Position numbers and translations under genes: made by a program. DNA of 32,707 nucleotides from Alphaproteobacteria bacterium (GTDB lineage: Bacteria > Pseudomonadota > Alphaproteobacteria > UBA8366): assembly GCA_030743445.1 (NCBI GenBank), contig JASLSL010000111.1, forward strand, positions 1 to 32,707. Reading direction: 5' to 3'. Under the pieces are notes generated by a model that saw only the letters and a program-made list of their open reading frames with translations, did not search any database and was not told the origin of the DNA. Below, piece after piece: positions 23,526 through 31,530 of the stretch; within the stretch, counting starts at the first letter, position 1; each line of letters opens with the position of its first letter.

Positions 23526-24296
23526 TCAGAATCCGATCTGCGAGCCGCCGCAGATGTTGAGGTGCTGCCCGGTAACATAGCTCGCCGTGTCGCTCAGCAG
23601 GAAGCACACCGGGCCGGCGACTTCGTCGGGCGTGGTCATCCGGCCCATCGGAATCCGCGCCATCGTCTGCTCGATGAATTTCGGGCCGCGGACGACCTCG
23701 GTCATCTCGGTCTCGACGGTGCCGAAACAGACGCTGTTGACGCAAATGCCGTAGCGCGCCCACTCGTGCGCGGCGCTCATGGTGATGCCCAGCACGCCGG
23801 ATTTGGCGGCGCCATAGTTGATCTGGCCGATGGTGCCGCGCCGTCCCGCGACCGAGGAGACGTTGACGATACGCTTCGGGCTGTCGTCGCCCTCGCCGGC
23901 GCGCTCGCGCATATGGCGGCCGACCGCCTGCAGGCAGACGAACACGCCCGTCAGGTTGACGTCGATCACCGCCTGCCAATCGGCGAGCGACATCTTGTGC
24001 GCCATCGCCGCGCGGACGATGCCGGCGTTGTTGTAGAGCCCATTGATGGCGCCGTGCTTGTCGATCACGGCCGCGACCGTGTCCTGCACGAATTTCGGGT
24101 CGGCGACGCTGCCGACGTGGAGGTTGGCGCCGTTCTCGAGCATGCCCTGGGTTTCCTTCAGGCCATCCTCGTTGACGTCGACCAGGGCCAGCGTCGCGCC
24201 CAGCGCCGACGCCTTCGCCGCCACCGCCTGGCCGATGCCCTGCGCCGCACCGGTCATCATGATCACGCGCCCCTCGAGGCTCATCGGGTTTTCCAT
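23526..24296 (-). CDS. Short-chain dehydrogenase/reductase (SDR), FabG-like
   Basis: A 256-aa classical SDR. TGAAQGIG is at residues 15-22, 'NNAG' at 89-92, Ser147/148 in 'NVSSVAG' and YGAAK at 161-165; the strand-2 Asp ('LALVDVNEDGLKE') suggests NAD(H). The C-terminal 'SYVTGQHLNICGGSQIGF' is standard for the family. The ATG at 24296 follows GAAAGGA; the frame extends upstream to 24317, but that extension lacks a ribosome site. It would oxidise a hydroxyl or reduce a ketone in the pathway shared with the now broken hydrolase. Confidence 0.92.
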   Translation of the reverse strand: MENPMSLEGRVIMMTGAAQGIGQAVAAKASALGATLALVDVNEDGLKETQGMLENGANLHVGSVADPKFVQDTVAAVIDKHGAINGLYNNAGIVRAAMAHKMSLADWQAVIDVNLTGVFVCLQAVGRHMRERAGEGDDSPKRIVNVSSVAGRRGTIGQINYGAAKSGVLGITMSAAHEWARYGICVNSVCFGTVETEMTEVVRGPKFIEQTMARIPMGRMTTPDEVAGPVCFLLSDTASYVTGQHLNICGGSQIGF

Positions 24297-24777
24297 CGCA
24301 TCGTCCTTTCGCCGCATTGTGTGTTCCCTAAGCCGAGCATAGCGCCCGGCTCCGCGAATCCAAGGGCGCGCGGCGAACGCCCAACCGAGGGATCGCAGAA
24401 CCGGTCCAGGCTGACGAGCCTTTATTTGAACCTGCCCGGCTATTTCGACCCGGTTACTTCCAAGTATTGCCCGAATATTGCCGCCGAGACTTCTGATTCA
24501 CTTGACGCCGAGCCGTCCTGCTAGGTCCACGGCAACCTGTTTCGCGGTCTCATTCCAGGCGCGAAATCGCCAAATAATCGCCTTAATTCAATAGTTTAAT
24601 CCAGGATCGCATGGTTTCGTCCCGATCCGGAGGGCGGCGCCACGGCGGTCCGGGCCGCATTTGGCGCAATATTTGCGTGTTATTTGCGCGAGAAGCGGTT
24701 GGACCCTGATTTATTTCGCCGATACAGGGACCGAACGTCGACTTTGGATACGGAATGACAAGCGGAGGATTAGGGGC
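24297..24777. other. 481-bp intergenic region between SDR and Sel1 genes
   Basis: The longest non-coding stretch in the window. Translation of all frames shows no recognisable gene or remnant. The right part (about 24560-24740) is noticeably more AT-rich and carries the inverted repeat GCGCAA (24664-24669) ... TTGCGC (24684-24689), with the smaller palindrome CGCAA-TAT-TTGCG nested at its left. It should contain divergent promoters for both flanking genes. Confidence 0.5.
24664..24689. promoter_or_regulatory. Inverted repeat, possible operator upstream of the Sel1 gene
   Basis: GCGCAA and TTGCGC half-sites are separated by 14 bp, about 90 bp before the Sel1 start. The 20-bp centre-to-centre distance is close to two helical turns, compatible with a dimeric regulator. 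No regulator is identified. Confidence 0.3.
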
Positions 24778-25239
24778 ATGAAACGATTTCCCACCGCGAT
24801 CGTCGTCGCCGTGCTCGCTCTGGCGCTGTCTGCCGTGGCGGTCGCCGGCGGCAAGTACAAACGTTACACCAAGAAGTCGCTCTCGAGCCTGCTTGAGATG
24901 TGCGTCGAAGGCGACGACACCGGTTGTTACTTCTATGCCGGTATGCAGGCCAAACGCGGCAACTACAAGGAAGCGCACGACGCCTATCTGGTCGGCGCCG
25001 AGACCGCAACCAGCCGTGCCGGCTTCGTCTCGATGCTCAAGCTTGCCCAGCTCTACCGTCAGGGCAAGGGCGTTCAGAAGGATTTGGTCCAGGCCTACCG
25101 CTGGTACTCGGTCGTCGCCGAGCGCCAGAAATCGAAGGACCTCAGGGTCGCCGCCACCGGCCAGCGAAAGAAGATCGCCAAGCAGATGACCACGCGGCAG
25201 ATCGCCCTCGCCGAGGCGCTGTCCAAAGCCTGGAAGTAA
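24778..25239 (+). CDS. Exported Sel1-repeat (TPR-like) protein
   Basis: A 153-aa protein with a signal peptide (MKRFPTAIVVAVLALALSAV, cleavage probably after AVAG), so periplasmic. The mature part contains two SLR/TPR-like helical hairpins: 'GCYFYAGMQAKRGNYKEAHD' and the clear Sel1 repeat 'LKLAQLYRQGKGVQKDLVQA' followed by 'YRWYSVVAERQ'. Sel1 proteins scaffold protein interactions. Start ATG at 24778 has GGAGG then AGGGG upstream; an in-frame ATG at 24661 would place the signal peptide internally. Monocistronic, ended by a strong terminator. Confidence 0.9.
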   Translation: MKRFPTAIVVAVLALALSAVAVAGGKYKRYTKKSLSSLLEMCVEGDDTGCYFYAGMQAKRGNYKEAHDAYLVGAETATSRAGFVSMLKLAQLYRQGKGVQKDLVQAYRWYSVVAERQKSKDLRVAATGQRKKIAKQMTTRQIALAEALSKAWK

Positions 25240-25269
25240 CGCCGCAACCGTTTCCACAGGGGTAACGCT

Positions 25270-25310
25270 GCCCGCGCGGGATCAAGCCACCGCGCGGGCG
25301 GTTTCTCGTT
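25270..25310 (+). terminator. Rho-independent terminator of the Sel1 gene
   Basis: A perfect 10-bp stem GCCCGCGCGG (25270-25279) / CCGCGCGGGC (25290-25299) with a 10-nt loop is followed by GGTTTCTCGTT. It lies 30 bp after the Sel1 stop and could also slow the convergent acyl-CoA-dehydrogenase-like transcript. Confidence 0.8.
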
Positions 25311-25332
25311 CGCGCCGATACTCGTTGTCCGG

Positions 25333-26526
25333 TCAGGTGACCGACAGGTCGGGCTCGTGGCCCAGGATATAGGCGCCGACCGTCTGCAGGTGGGACTTCT
25401 GTCCCTGCATCTGCTGGGTCACGGTGTGGATGTCGCGGAACCGGCGCTCCATCGGGTGGCTCGCGAAGATCGACGTCGCTCCCGCCGCGTCATAGGCCAT
25501 ATCGGCCACGGCCTTCGCCTCGTGGATGCCATAGGTCGTGGCCAGGCGAATGCGCATGCGCTGCGCGATTTCGAGCCTTCCGGTATGCACGACCTCGCGC
25601 CAGATATGGTCGAGCTCGCTGAGGATAAACGCCCGGGCCGAGCCGAGCCGGGCCTCGGCCTCGCCGACCTCGCGCTGGATCATGCCGTTGTCGCGCAGCA
25701 CCTGTTTGGCGCGCTGCGGCTGCTTTTCCATCGCCAGTTCCTTGAAGCTGTCGAGCATCGTGCGGGCGATCCCGATAGCCGTTCCCGAAAACCCGGTGGC
25801 GTAGAGGTTGGTCTGGTGGAACTGGTAGAGCGGCGCCTCGATGCGCCGTTCGGCCGGGTCGTCGCGCGAGACCGAGTGCTCGTGGGGGATGGCGAGATCG
25901 CCGACCCGGAAGCCGTCGCTCGCGGTGGCGCGCAGGCCGATCACGTCCCAGATATCGATCGGGGTCGCCTGGTCCGCCGGGAACAGCATGGTCCGGATCA
26001 CCGGGCCGCCGTCCTCGCGGCGTTCGGGCTCGCCGTCCGCCCCCAGGACGACCGAGTGGGCGCCGAGCCAGCTTGCGTGTCGCATGCCGCTTGCGAACGA
26101 GCATTCGGCGTTGAGGCGGAATCCACCGTCTTCCGGTACGACCTCGGCCTTGCCCGGCCCCCAGGCGACGACGCCGTTCGGGTCGTTGCCCCAGATCTCG
26201 TCGGCGACCTCGGGCTCGAGGAAGGCCGCGGTCATCGCGCATCCATTCGCCTGGCAGAGGCACCAGGCAGTGCTGGCGTCGTGCTTCGCCACCGCCTCGA
26301 TGGTTTGGAAGAAAGTCATCGGGTCGACCTCGCCGCCGCCGAACTGCCGCGGCAGCAGAAGACGGAACAGGCCCGCGTCGTGCAGGGCGGCCAGTACGTC
26401 GTCCGGCAATCGGCGGTCGCGCTCGGCTTGGTCGGCGGCGGCGTCGATGATCGGCGCGATGTCCCGGACCCGGTCCAGGTAGTCGACGTCCGATCCGGCC
26501 GGGGCTGTCGATGACCGTGGCGCCAT
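25333..26526 (-). CDS. Acyl-CoA dehydrogenase-fold flavin protein (group D monooxygenase-like)
   Basis: A 397-aa protein with the ACAD fold: an N-terminal helical domain (RRLPDDVLAALHDAGLFRLL), middle beta domain ('FASGMRHASWLGAHSVV', 'WDVIGLRATASDGFRV') and a C-terminal four-helix bundle ('MERRFRDIHTVTQQMQGQKS'). This end, with 'RDIHT', is typical of the HsaA/DszC/HpaB-like flavin-dependent monooxygenases rather than true acyl-CoA dehydrogenases, whose catalytic Glu is not evident. Such enzymes hydroxylate phenols, steroids or thiophenes with reduced FMN from a separate reductase; none is adjacent. The ATG at 26526 follows AAAGGG. Confidence 0.87.
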   Translation of the reverse strand: MAPRSSTAPAGSDVDYLDRVRDIAPIIDAAADQAERDRRLPDDVLAALHDAGLFRLLLPRQFGGGEVDPMTFFQTIEAVAKHDASTAWCLCQANGCAMTAAFLEPEVADEIWGNDPNGVVAWGPGKAEVVPEDGGFRLNAECSFASGMRHASWLGAHSVVLGADGEPERREDGGPVIRTMLFPADQATPIDIWDVIGLRATASDGFRVGDLAIPHEHSVSRDDPAERRIEAPLYQFHQTNLYATGFSGTAIGIARTMLDSFKELAMEKQPQRAKQVLRDNGMIQREVGEAEARLGSARAFILSELDHIWREVVHTGRLEIAQRMRIRLATTYGIHEAKAVADMAYDAAGATSIFASHPMERRFRDIHTVTQQMQGQKSHLQTVGAYILGHEPDLSVT

Positions 26527-26688
26527 GATCCCTTTCCTATCGTTCCAGCTTGCTGCGTCGGGCGCCGCGACGCCGATACAACCGTTTTACCGTGACGCAT
26601 GGCGCCGGAATCGACAACACCCATCTCTCCGTAAATCGCACTCGGCGGGCGATTCCGATGATGCGAAGCGCCTTGGGCCGGCCTGGAT

Positions 26689-27528
26689 TCAATCCGGATC
26701 GCAGGCGAAGGGCCAGATGATTTTCGCACCGGGCGGCACGATTTTGCCGGTTTCGAGCTTGTAGGCGATCTTCACCCGCCTTTCGCTTTTCGGCAGTGCG
26801 CGCATCGCTTGGGTGTCGATCGGCATCTTGCCGCGGAACAGCGCGACCGGGTCGGCGTAATGCCCTTCCATCGGAACGAGCAGCCATTTGTTCCGCGCAT
26901 ATTTCGGCGATTTGCTGAAACTGACGGTGAGATGCAGATGCGGCTCCCGCATTTCGCCCGGAACGCCGCTCTTGCCGTTCGGACCGAGCACGTCGCCGAT
27001 GCGCACCCGTTGGCCGATCTCGACTTCGGGCATGCTGGAGAAATGCGAATAGAGCGTATAGATCCACACCGGCAGGCCGGTATCCTCCGGCGAATGCCGC
27101 AAGACGATTTGCAGGCCCCGATAGCCTCTCTCGCCGGTGAATTTGGCGACGACTTCGCCGTCCGCCATCGCATAGATCGGATCGTCCCACCATGCCGGAA
27201 TATCGGTGCCGGTGTGGAACTTGCCGGCGACCGGGCCTTGCCACGCCTCGCCGTATATGTGGTCGATCTTGGGGCAATCGGCGCCTTCCGGGTAAACCGG
27301 TATCAGCTTGCTTTCCAGCAGGCCCCGCTCGATTTGGTGGTCGCGATTGCTGAATTTGCCGGTGAAGGCGCCCTTGGTGACTTTGTCGAGGGACTTGAAA
27401 TCGACCAAATCATCGCCCGCCTGCGCGCCGCCCGACCACAGGGCGACAAGGCCGAGCAATAGGATCGCACCGATCAGGCCGGTGCTTAGCAACCCAAAAC
27501 CCGAATGATTCGGCATCGAAATCCGCAT
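26689..27528 (-). CDS. Exported M23 family metallopeptidase (LytM-like)
   Basis: A 279-aa protein with an N-terminal hydrophobic segment (STGLIGAILLLGLVALWSGG, then AQAG as a likely cleavage site). The peptidase domain carries the lysostaphin-type zinc ligands His105 and Asp109 in 'FHTGTDIPA' and His199 in 'EPHLHLTVS', plus 'YTLYSHFSSMPEVEIGQRV' and 'GDVLGPNGKSG'. It would cleave peptidoglycan cross-bridges or act as a LytM regulator in the periplasm. Start is uncertain: ATG at 27528 is preferred, ATG at 27516 is possible, and a TTG at 27564 gives a longer form. It is 162 bp upstream of the ACAD-like gene; a functional link is doubtful. Confidence 0.88.
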   Translation of the reverse strand: MRISMPNHSGFGLLSTGLIGAILLLGLVALWSGGAQAGDDLVDFKSLDKVTKGAFTGKFSNRDHQIERGLLESKLIPVYPEGADCPKIDHIYGEAWQGPVAGKFHTGTDIPAWWDDPIYAMADGEVVAKFTGERGYRGLQIVLRHSPEDTGLPVWIYTLYSHFSSMPEVEIGQRVRIGDVLGPNGKSGVPGEMREPHLHLTVSFSKSPKYARNKWLLVPMEGHYADPVALFRGKMPIDTQAMRALPKSERRVKIAYKLETGKIVPPGAKIIWPFACDPD

Positions 27529-27702
27529 GAATACTTGCCTGAGAGCGATATTGCCGAGGGACAATTATATCGACGGTTGCCGATATTCTCCATGCGACAC
27601 CAAGTCCCGGAATCGAGGGGGATTTCCGCACGGCCGATTTCGGTGTAGAAGCGCATAAGGCCGTCCGAACAGCGGTCGGCAATGTCAGCCGGAGAGAGCG
27701 CC
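27529..27702. promoter_or_regulatory. Divergent intergenic region, M23 gene / crotonase operon
   Basis: A 174-bp gap between outward-reading genes, so promoters for both are expected. AT-rich sequence around 27545-27590 (ACAATTATAT) is the best promoter-like stretch. No firm hexamers. Confidence 0.35.
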
Positions 27703-28533
27703 ATGACCTACAAGACGATCATCTACGAGGTCCGCGACGAGGTCGCGATCCTCACCTTCAACCGGCCGGAAAAGCGCAACGCCTTCGACATCACCATGCG
27801 CGAAGAATTGGCCCATGCGGTGATGGTCGTGCGCGACGACGCCGACCTGAAGGCGATGCTGATCACCGGGGCGGGCGAGGCGTTCTGTGCCGGCGGCGAT
27901 TTGCAGGCGATCACCGACGACAAGATGGACGCGCGGTCCGGCCGGCGGCGGATTCAGAACATCCATGTCTGGCTGCCGCAGCTCATCGGGCTGGAGATTC
28001 CGGTCGTCGCCGCGGTCGACGGCCCGGCCTATGGCGCCGGGTTCAATCTGGCGCTCGCCTGCGACTTCGTGCTGGCGACGCCGAGGGCCCGGTTCTGCGC
28101 CGTGTTCGGGCGCATCGGGTTGGTGCCGGACGCCGGCGGGTTCTTTTTGCTGCCGCGCATCGTCGGCCTGCAGCGCGCCAAGGACCTGATCTTCACCGCG
28201 CGATCGGTCGGCGCGGAGGAGGCCGAACGCATCGGCATCGTCCACGAAATCCATCCGCCCGAGGCGCTGTTCGACCGGGCGCTCGAGTTCGCCGGGCGGT
28301 TCCGGGCGTCCTCGCGGCTTGCGATCGGCATGGCGAAGACCGTGCTCAACCAGGCGCTCCACCTCGACCAGCACGCGATCGCCGAGATGGAGGCCTGGTC
28401 CCAGGGCCTGGCGCTCGATTCCGACTATCACAAGGCGGCGGTCCAGCGCTTCCTCGACAAACAGCCGCTCGACTACGACTGGGATGCGGCGGTGAAGGAA
28501 GGGGCAGCGAAACAAGCGGCGGCCGATGATTAG
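27703..28533 (+). CDS. Enoyl-CoA hydratase/isomerase family protein, PaaG-like
   Basis: A 276-aa crotonase. Oxyanion-hole segments are present: 'GAGEAFCAGGDLQAI' and 'DGPAYGAGFNLALACDF'. The two catalytic Glu residues of classical hydratases are absent: Asn115 stands at the E144 position and Phe135 near the E164 position. Instead it has 'RIGLVPDAGGFFLLPRIVG' with Asp143, the arrangement of PaaG-type isomerases, in which an Asp in this motif is catalytic. It is thus more likely an isomerase of unsaturated acyl-CoA than a hydratase. ATG at 27703 has GGAGAGAG upstream; a GTC-preceded ATG at 27682 is less likely. First gene of the terminal operon. Confidence 0.9.
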   Translation: MTYKTIIYEVRDEVAILTFNRPEKRNAFDITMREELAHAVMVVRDDADLKAMLITGAGEAFCAGGDLQAITDDKMDARSGRRRIQNIHVWLPQLIGLEIPVVAAVDGPAYGAGFNLALACDFVLATPRARFCAVFGRIGLVPDAGGFFLLPRIVGLQRAKDLIFTARSVGAEEAERIGIVHEIHPPEALFDRALEFAGRFRASSRLAIGMAKTVLNQALHLDQHAIAEMEAWSQGLALDSDYHKAAVQRFLDKQPLDYDWDAAVKEGAAKQAAADD

Positions 28534-29482
28534 AGCCGCGCTTCTCGCGGCGCTCGTCGTTTCCGGCCTGGCGGTGGGCCGCGCCGCGCCGGGCCAGGCC
28601 ACGGAGGCCTGGCGCCGCGGCTCGGAGATGCCGAGCGTGCGCTCCGAGATCGCCGTCGCCGCGGCGGGCGGCCGCGTTTACGTCGCCGGCGGCATCGGCC
28701 GGCTCGGCACGACCGACGCATTCGAGGTCTACGATCCCGCCGCCAATGCCTGGCGCGAGCTCGCCGACCTGCCGGTGGCGCTGCACCATCCGGCGATGGC
28801 CGGGATGGACGGGCGCCTTTACCTCAGCGGCGGCTACGACGACATGACGTTCACGGCGAACCGCCGCAGCGCCTGGGTCTACGACCCGGTGGCCGACCGT
28901 TGGCAAGCGCTCGCCCATATGCCGGGCCCGCGGGCGGCGCACAGGATGATGGCGCTTGCCGGCAAGCTCTACGTCTTCGGCGGCGTGGGCACCGAGCCGG
29001 CGGTACTGTGGGCCTACGATCCGGCGACCGACCGCTGGAGCGTGCGCGAACCCTTGCTGACGCCGCGCGAGCATCTGGCGGCGGCGGCGCTCGGCGGCAA
29101 GTTCTACGCCGTCGCCGGGCGCTGGTCCGAACAGGGCAACCTCGCCGTGGTCGAGGCCTACGATCCGGCGACCGATCGCTGGACCCGCAAGGCCGACCTG
29201 CCGGCGGCACGCGGCGGCCACACCGCGGCCGCGGTCGCCGGCCACATCCATGTCACCGGCGGCGAGGCGTTCTCCCCGCCGGACACCTTTGCCGAGCACT
29301 GGGCGTACGATCCGAGTGCCGACCGCTGGACCAGGCTCGCCGACATGCCGACGGCGCGCCACGGCCTCGGCTCCGCCGTCGTCGGCAAGCGCTGGTTCGT
29401 GGCCGGCGGCGGCACGGGAGCCGGCGCCCGCACTTTCTTCACGCTGACCGACCTGATCGAAATCTACACCGCTGGGAAATAG
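28526..29482 (+). CDS. Secreted kelch-repeat beta-propeller protein
   Basis: A 318-aa protein. The signal peptide 'MIRAALLAALVVSGLAVGRA' precedes about six kelch blades, marked by repeats of 'YDPxxxxW' (five clear copies: YDPAANAW, YDPVADRW, YDPATDRW twice, YDPSADRW) alternating with 'GGRVYVAGG', 'GKLYVFGG' and 'GKFYAVAG'. The final 'LIEIYTAGK' strand probably closes the propeller. It is periplasmic or extracellular, either a binding protein or an enzyme such as an isomerase or lyase. Its ATG lies inside the crotonase stop region (8-bp overlap), so it is translationally coupled although its product is exported and its neighbours are cytosolic. Confidence 0.9.
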   Translation: MIRAALLAALVVSGLAVGRAAPGQATEAWRRGSEMPSVRSEIAVAAAGGRVYVAGGIGRLGTTDAFEVYDPAANAWRELADLPVALHHPAMAGMDGRLYLSGGYDDMTFTANRRSAWVYDPVADRWQALAHMPGPRAAHRMMALAGKLYVFGGVGTEPAVLWAYDPATDRWSVREPLLTPREHLAAAALGGKFYAVAGRWSEQGNLAVVEAYDPATDRWTRKADLPAARGGHTAAAVAGHIHVTGGEAFSPPDTFAEHWAYDPSADRWTRLADMPTARHGLGSAVVGKRWFVAGGGTGAGARTFFTLTDLIEIYTAGK

Positions 29483-29490
29483 GAAGCGTC

Positions 29491-30645
29491 GTGGCCGACA
29501 ACGCGATCATCACCGGCGTCCACAACACCAAGGTCGGCAAGGTCCCGGGCTCGTCCGCGATGTCGCTGCATGCCGAGGCGGCGCTCGGCGCCATCGCCGA
29601 TGCCGGGCTCGCGCTCGGCGACATCGACGGCGTGATCTGCGCCTACATCCTGACCGAGAACTACCCGATGCTGAGCTCGGCGTTCTGCGAGTATCTCGGC
29701 ATCGAGCCCAACTTCAACGCCGGGCTCAACGGCGGCGGGGCGACGGGGGCGATGATGGTCATGCAGGCCGCCTCGCTGGTCGAGACCGGCCAGTGCCGCC
29801 ACGTGCTCTGCGTCGCCGGCGACAGCCGGGTCTCCGGCATGACCCGCGACCAGGCGGTCGCGGTGCTCGCCGATTTCGGCCACCCGCAGTTCGAGGTGCC
29901 CTACGGCATCAGCATCCCCGCGGCCTATGCCCTGGTCGCCCGGCGCTACATGCATGAGACCGGGGCGACCTTGGAGCATCTCGCGGCGCTCGCGGTGACC
30001 CACCGGGCGCACGCGGCGATGCACCCGGACGCGCATATGCAGGACCCGATCACCATGGACGACGTCGCCGCGGCGCGGACCATCGCCTCGCCCTTGCGGC
30101 TTTTGGATTGCTGCCTGATCTCCGATGGCGGGGCGGCCTATGTGGTGAGCGCGCCGGACGCCGCCCGGGACACCGCCCGGCACCCGGTCCGGGTGCTGGG
30201 TGCCGGTCAGGGCCACACCCACGAACATATCTCGCAGGCCCCTTCGCTGACCGATTTCGGCTGCAAGAACGCGGCGGCGCGCGCCTTCGCCAAGGCCGGC
30301 GTGACGCCAAGCGATATCGATGTCGCCGAGATCTACGATTCCTTCACCATTACGCTGCTGGTCGAGCTCGAATCGATCGGCTTCTTCGCAACCGGCGAGG
30401 CCGGCCCGGCGGCACTCGCGGGCGAGCTGACCCACGGCGGCCGGCTGCCCTGCAACACCCATGGCGGGCTGCTGTCGTTCGGCCATTCGGGGGCGGCAGG
30501 CGGCATGTTCCACATCGTCGAGGCGGTGCGCCAACTGCGCCACGAGGCGGCCGATCGCCAGGTGCCGGACGCCGAGCTCTGCTTCGCCCACGGCGACGGC
30601 GGGATTCTCTCGGCCCATTGCTCGCTGGTGCTGGGGAGGGGTTGA
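29491..30645 (+). CDS. Thiolase-fold protein (lipid-transfer/Ltp-like), lacking the usual nucleophilic Cys
   Basis: A 384-aa protein. GTG start at 29491, after AGGAAG. The thiolase fold is clear ('DSRVSGMTRDQAVAVLADFG', 'RLLDCCLISDGGAAYVVS', 'NTHGGLLSFGHSGAAGGMF'). At the position of the acylated Cys, the sequence is 'NGGGATGAMMVMQAA' (residues 80-93), with no Cys. His332 in FGHSG and Tyr282 in 'AEIYDSFTITLLVELESIGF' are kept. This pattern matches the Ltp2-type aldolases of steroid side-chain degradation, which act with a DUF35 partner, rather than a beta-ketothiolase. The DUF35 gene begins 2 bp downstream, strongly supporting a complex. The substrate is inferred only to be a CoA thioester. 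Confidence 0.88.
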   Translation: MADNAIITGVHNTKVGKVPGSSAMSLHAEAALGAIADAGLALGDIDGVICAYILTENYPMLSSAFCEYLGIEPNFNAGLNGGGATGAMMVMQAASLVETGQCRHVLCVAGDSRVSGMTRDQAVAVLADFGHPQFEVPYGISIPAAYALVARRYMHETGATLEHLAALAVTHRAHAAMHPDAHMQDPITMDDVAAARTIASPLRLLDCCLISDGGAAYVVSAPDAARDTARHPVRVLGAGQGHTHEHISQAPSLTDFGCKNAAARAFAKAGVTPSDIDVAEIYDSFTITLLVELESIGFFATGEAGPAALAGELTHGGRLPCNTHGGLLSFGHSGAAGGMFHIVEAVRQLRHEAADRQVPDAELCFAHGDGGILSAHCSLVLGRG

Positions 30646-30647
30646 CG

Positions 30648-31046
30648 ATGACCGCGAAACCCGTCCCCCGGCCGAACGCCGACACCGCGCCCTACTGGGA
30701 GGCCTGCAACGAGGAGCGGCTGCTCTATCAGAAATGCGGTGCGTGCGGCCACAACCAGTTCTACCCGCGCTCGATCTGCGCCAAGTGCGGTGGCGGCGAG
30801 CTCGCGTGGACCGAGGCGGCGCCCACTGGCGCGGTGCACAGCTTCACCGTGGTCGAGCGCGCGCCGTCGGAGGCCTTCAAGCCCGACATACCCTATGTCC
30901 TGGCGCTGGTCGACATGGCCGACGGCTACCGGATGATGATGAACGTGGTCGATTGCGACCCGGCGGCGGTCGAGATCGGCATGGCGGTCCGCATCGTCTT
31001 CGAGAATCGCCATGGCCAGAAGCTGCCGCAGGCGACACCGGCCTGA
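30648..31046 (+). CDS. DUF35 OB-fold/zinc-ribbon protein, thiolase partner
   Basis: A 132-aa protein with a rubredoxin-like zinc ribbon (Cys30, Cys33, Cys44, Cys47 in 'YQKCGACGHNQFYPRSICAK') followed by an OB-fold ('GAVHSFTVVERAPSEAFKPD', 'YRMMMNVVDCDPAAVEIGMA'). The family is always encoded beside thiolase-fold proteins and forms heteromeric complexes with them: acetoacetyl-CoA thiolase/HMG-CoA synthase in archaea, Ltp2-ChsH2 in actinobacteria. The ribosome site GGAGGGG lies in the end of the thiolase gene and the two are 2 bp apart. The role is probably to stabilise the partner and bind the CoA substrate. Confidence 0.93.
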   Translation: MTAKPVPRPNADTAPYWEACNEERLLYQKCGACGHNQFYPRSICAKCGGGELAWTEAAPTGAVHSFTVVERAPSEAFKPDIPYVLALVDMADGYRMMMNVVDCDPAAVEIGMAVRIVFENRHGQKLPQATPA

Positions 31047-31122
31047 ACGAAGCCGTGATTTGCCTTCCCGCGGGCGATCCCGCAACATCCATCCAGGCTC
31101 ATTTCGAGGGGAGGAAATTCCT

Positions 31123-31512
31123 ATGAGTGTCGATCTGCAAATGCTGATGTGGACCGCGGTGCTGTGCGTCCTGCTGGCCTTTCCCTACACCCTGGGGCTG
31201 ATCGGCGGGGTCGGTCTCGGCAAGGCGGCAAGCTATCCGCAGCCGGGCCACGACAGTCTGCCGGACTGGGTGCAGCGCTCGAAGCGTTGTCACATGAACC
31301 TGATCGAGAACATCGCGCCCTTCGCGATCCTGGTGCTGGTGGCGCACGTCGCCGGCAAGGCCAACGCGACGACGGCGCTGGCCTCGCAAATCTTCTTCTA
31401 TTCCCGGCTCGCGATGGTGGTCGGCCACACGGGGGGAATCCCGTACCTGCGCACGGTTGCCTGGGCGGTCAGCCTTGCCGCGCTAGTGATGATCCTGCTG
31501 CAGATTCTTTAA
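31123..31512 (+). CDS. MAPEG family integral membrane protein
   Basis: A 129-aa protein with four hydrophobic helices: 'LMWTAVLCVLLAFPYTLGLI', 'NIAPFAILVLVAHVAG', a segment around 'ASQIFFYSRLAMVVGHTG' and 'TVAWAVSLAALVMILLQIL'. 'RSKRCHMNLIENIAPF' fits the conserved MAPEG N-x-x-E-x-x-P motif, glutathione-binding in microsomal GSTs. ATG at 31123 has AGGGGAGGAAA upstream. Bacterial members are mostly uncharacterised; they may conjugate or detoxify hydrophobic compounds in the inner membrane. It sits inside the acyl-CoA operon, 76 bp after DUF35 and 18 bp before MaoC. Confidence 0.88.
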   Translation: MSVDLQMLMWTAVLCVLLAFPYTLGLIGGVGLGKAASYPQPGHDSLPDWVQRSKRCHMNLIENIAPFAILVLVAHVAGKANATTALASQIFFYSRLAMVVGHTGGIPYLRTVAWAVSLAALVMILLQIL

Positions 31513-31530
31513 GAGACGAGGACGGGCCGC

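Noticed and set aside
27486..27704. Minus-strand frame of 72 codons starting MALSPADIADRCSDGLMRFY
   Set aside because: The first 40 residues look protein-like, but the frame runs into the M23 gene start and lacks a ribosome site or recognisable family. It may be a remnant; not enough support to call.
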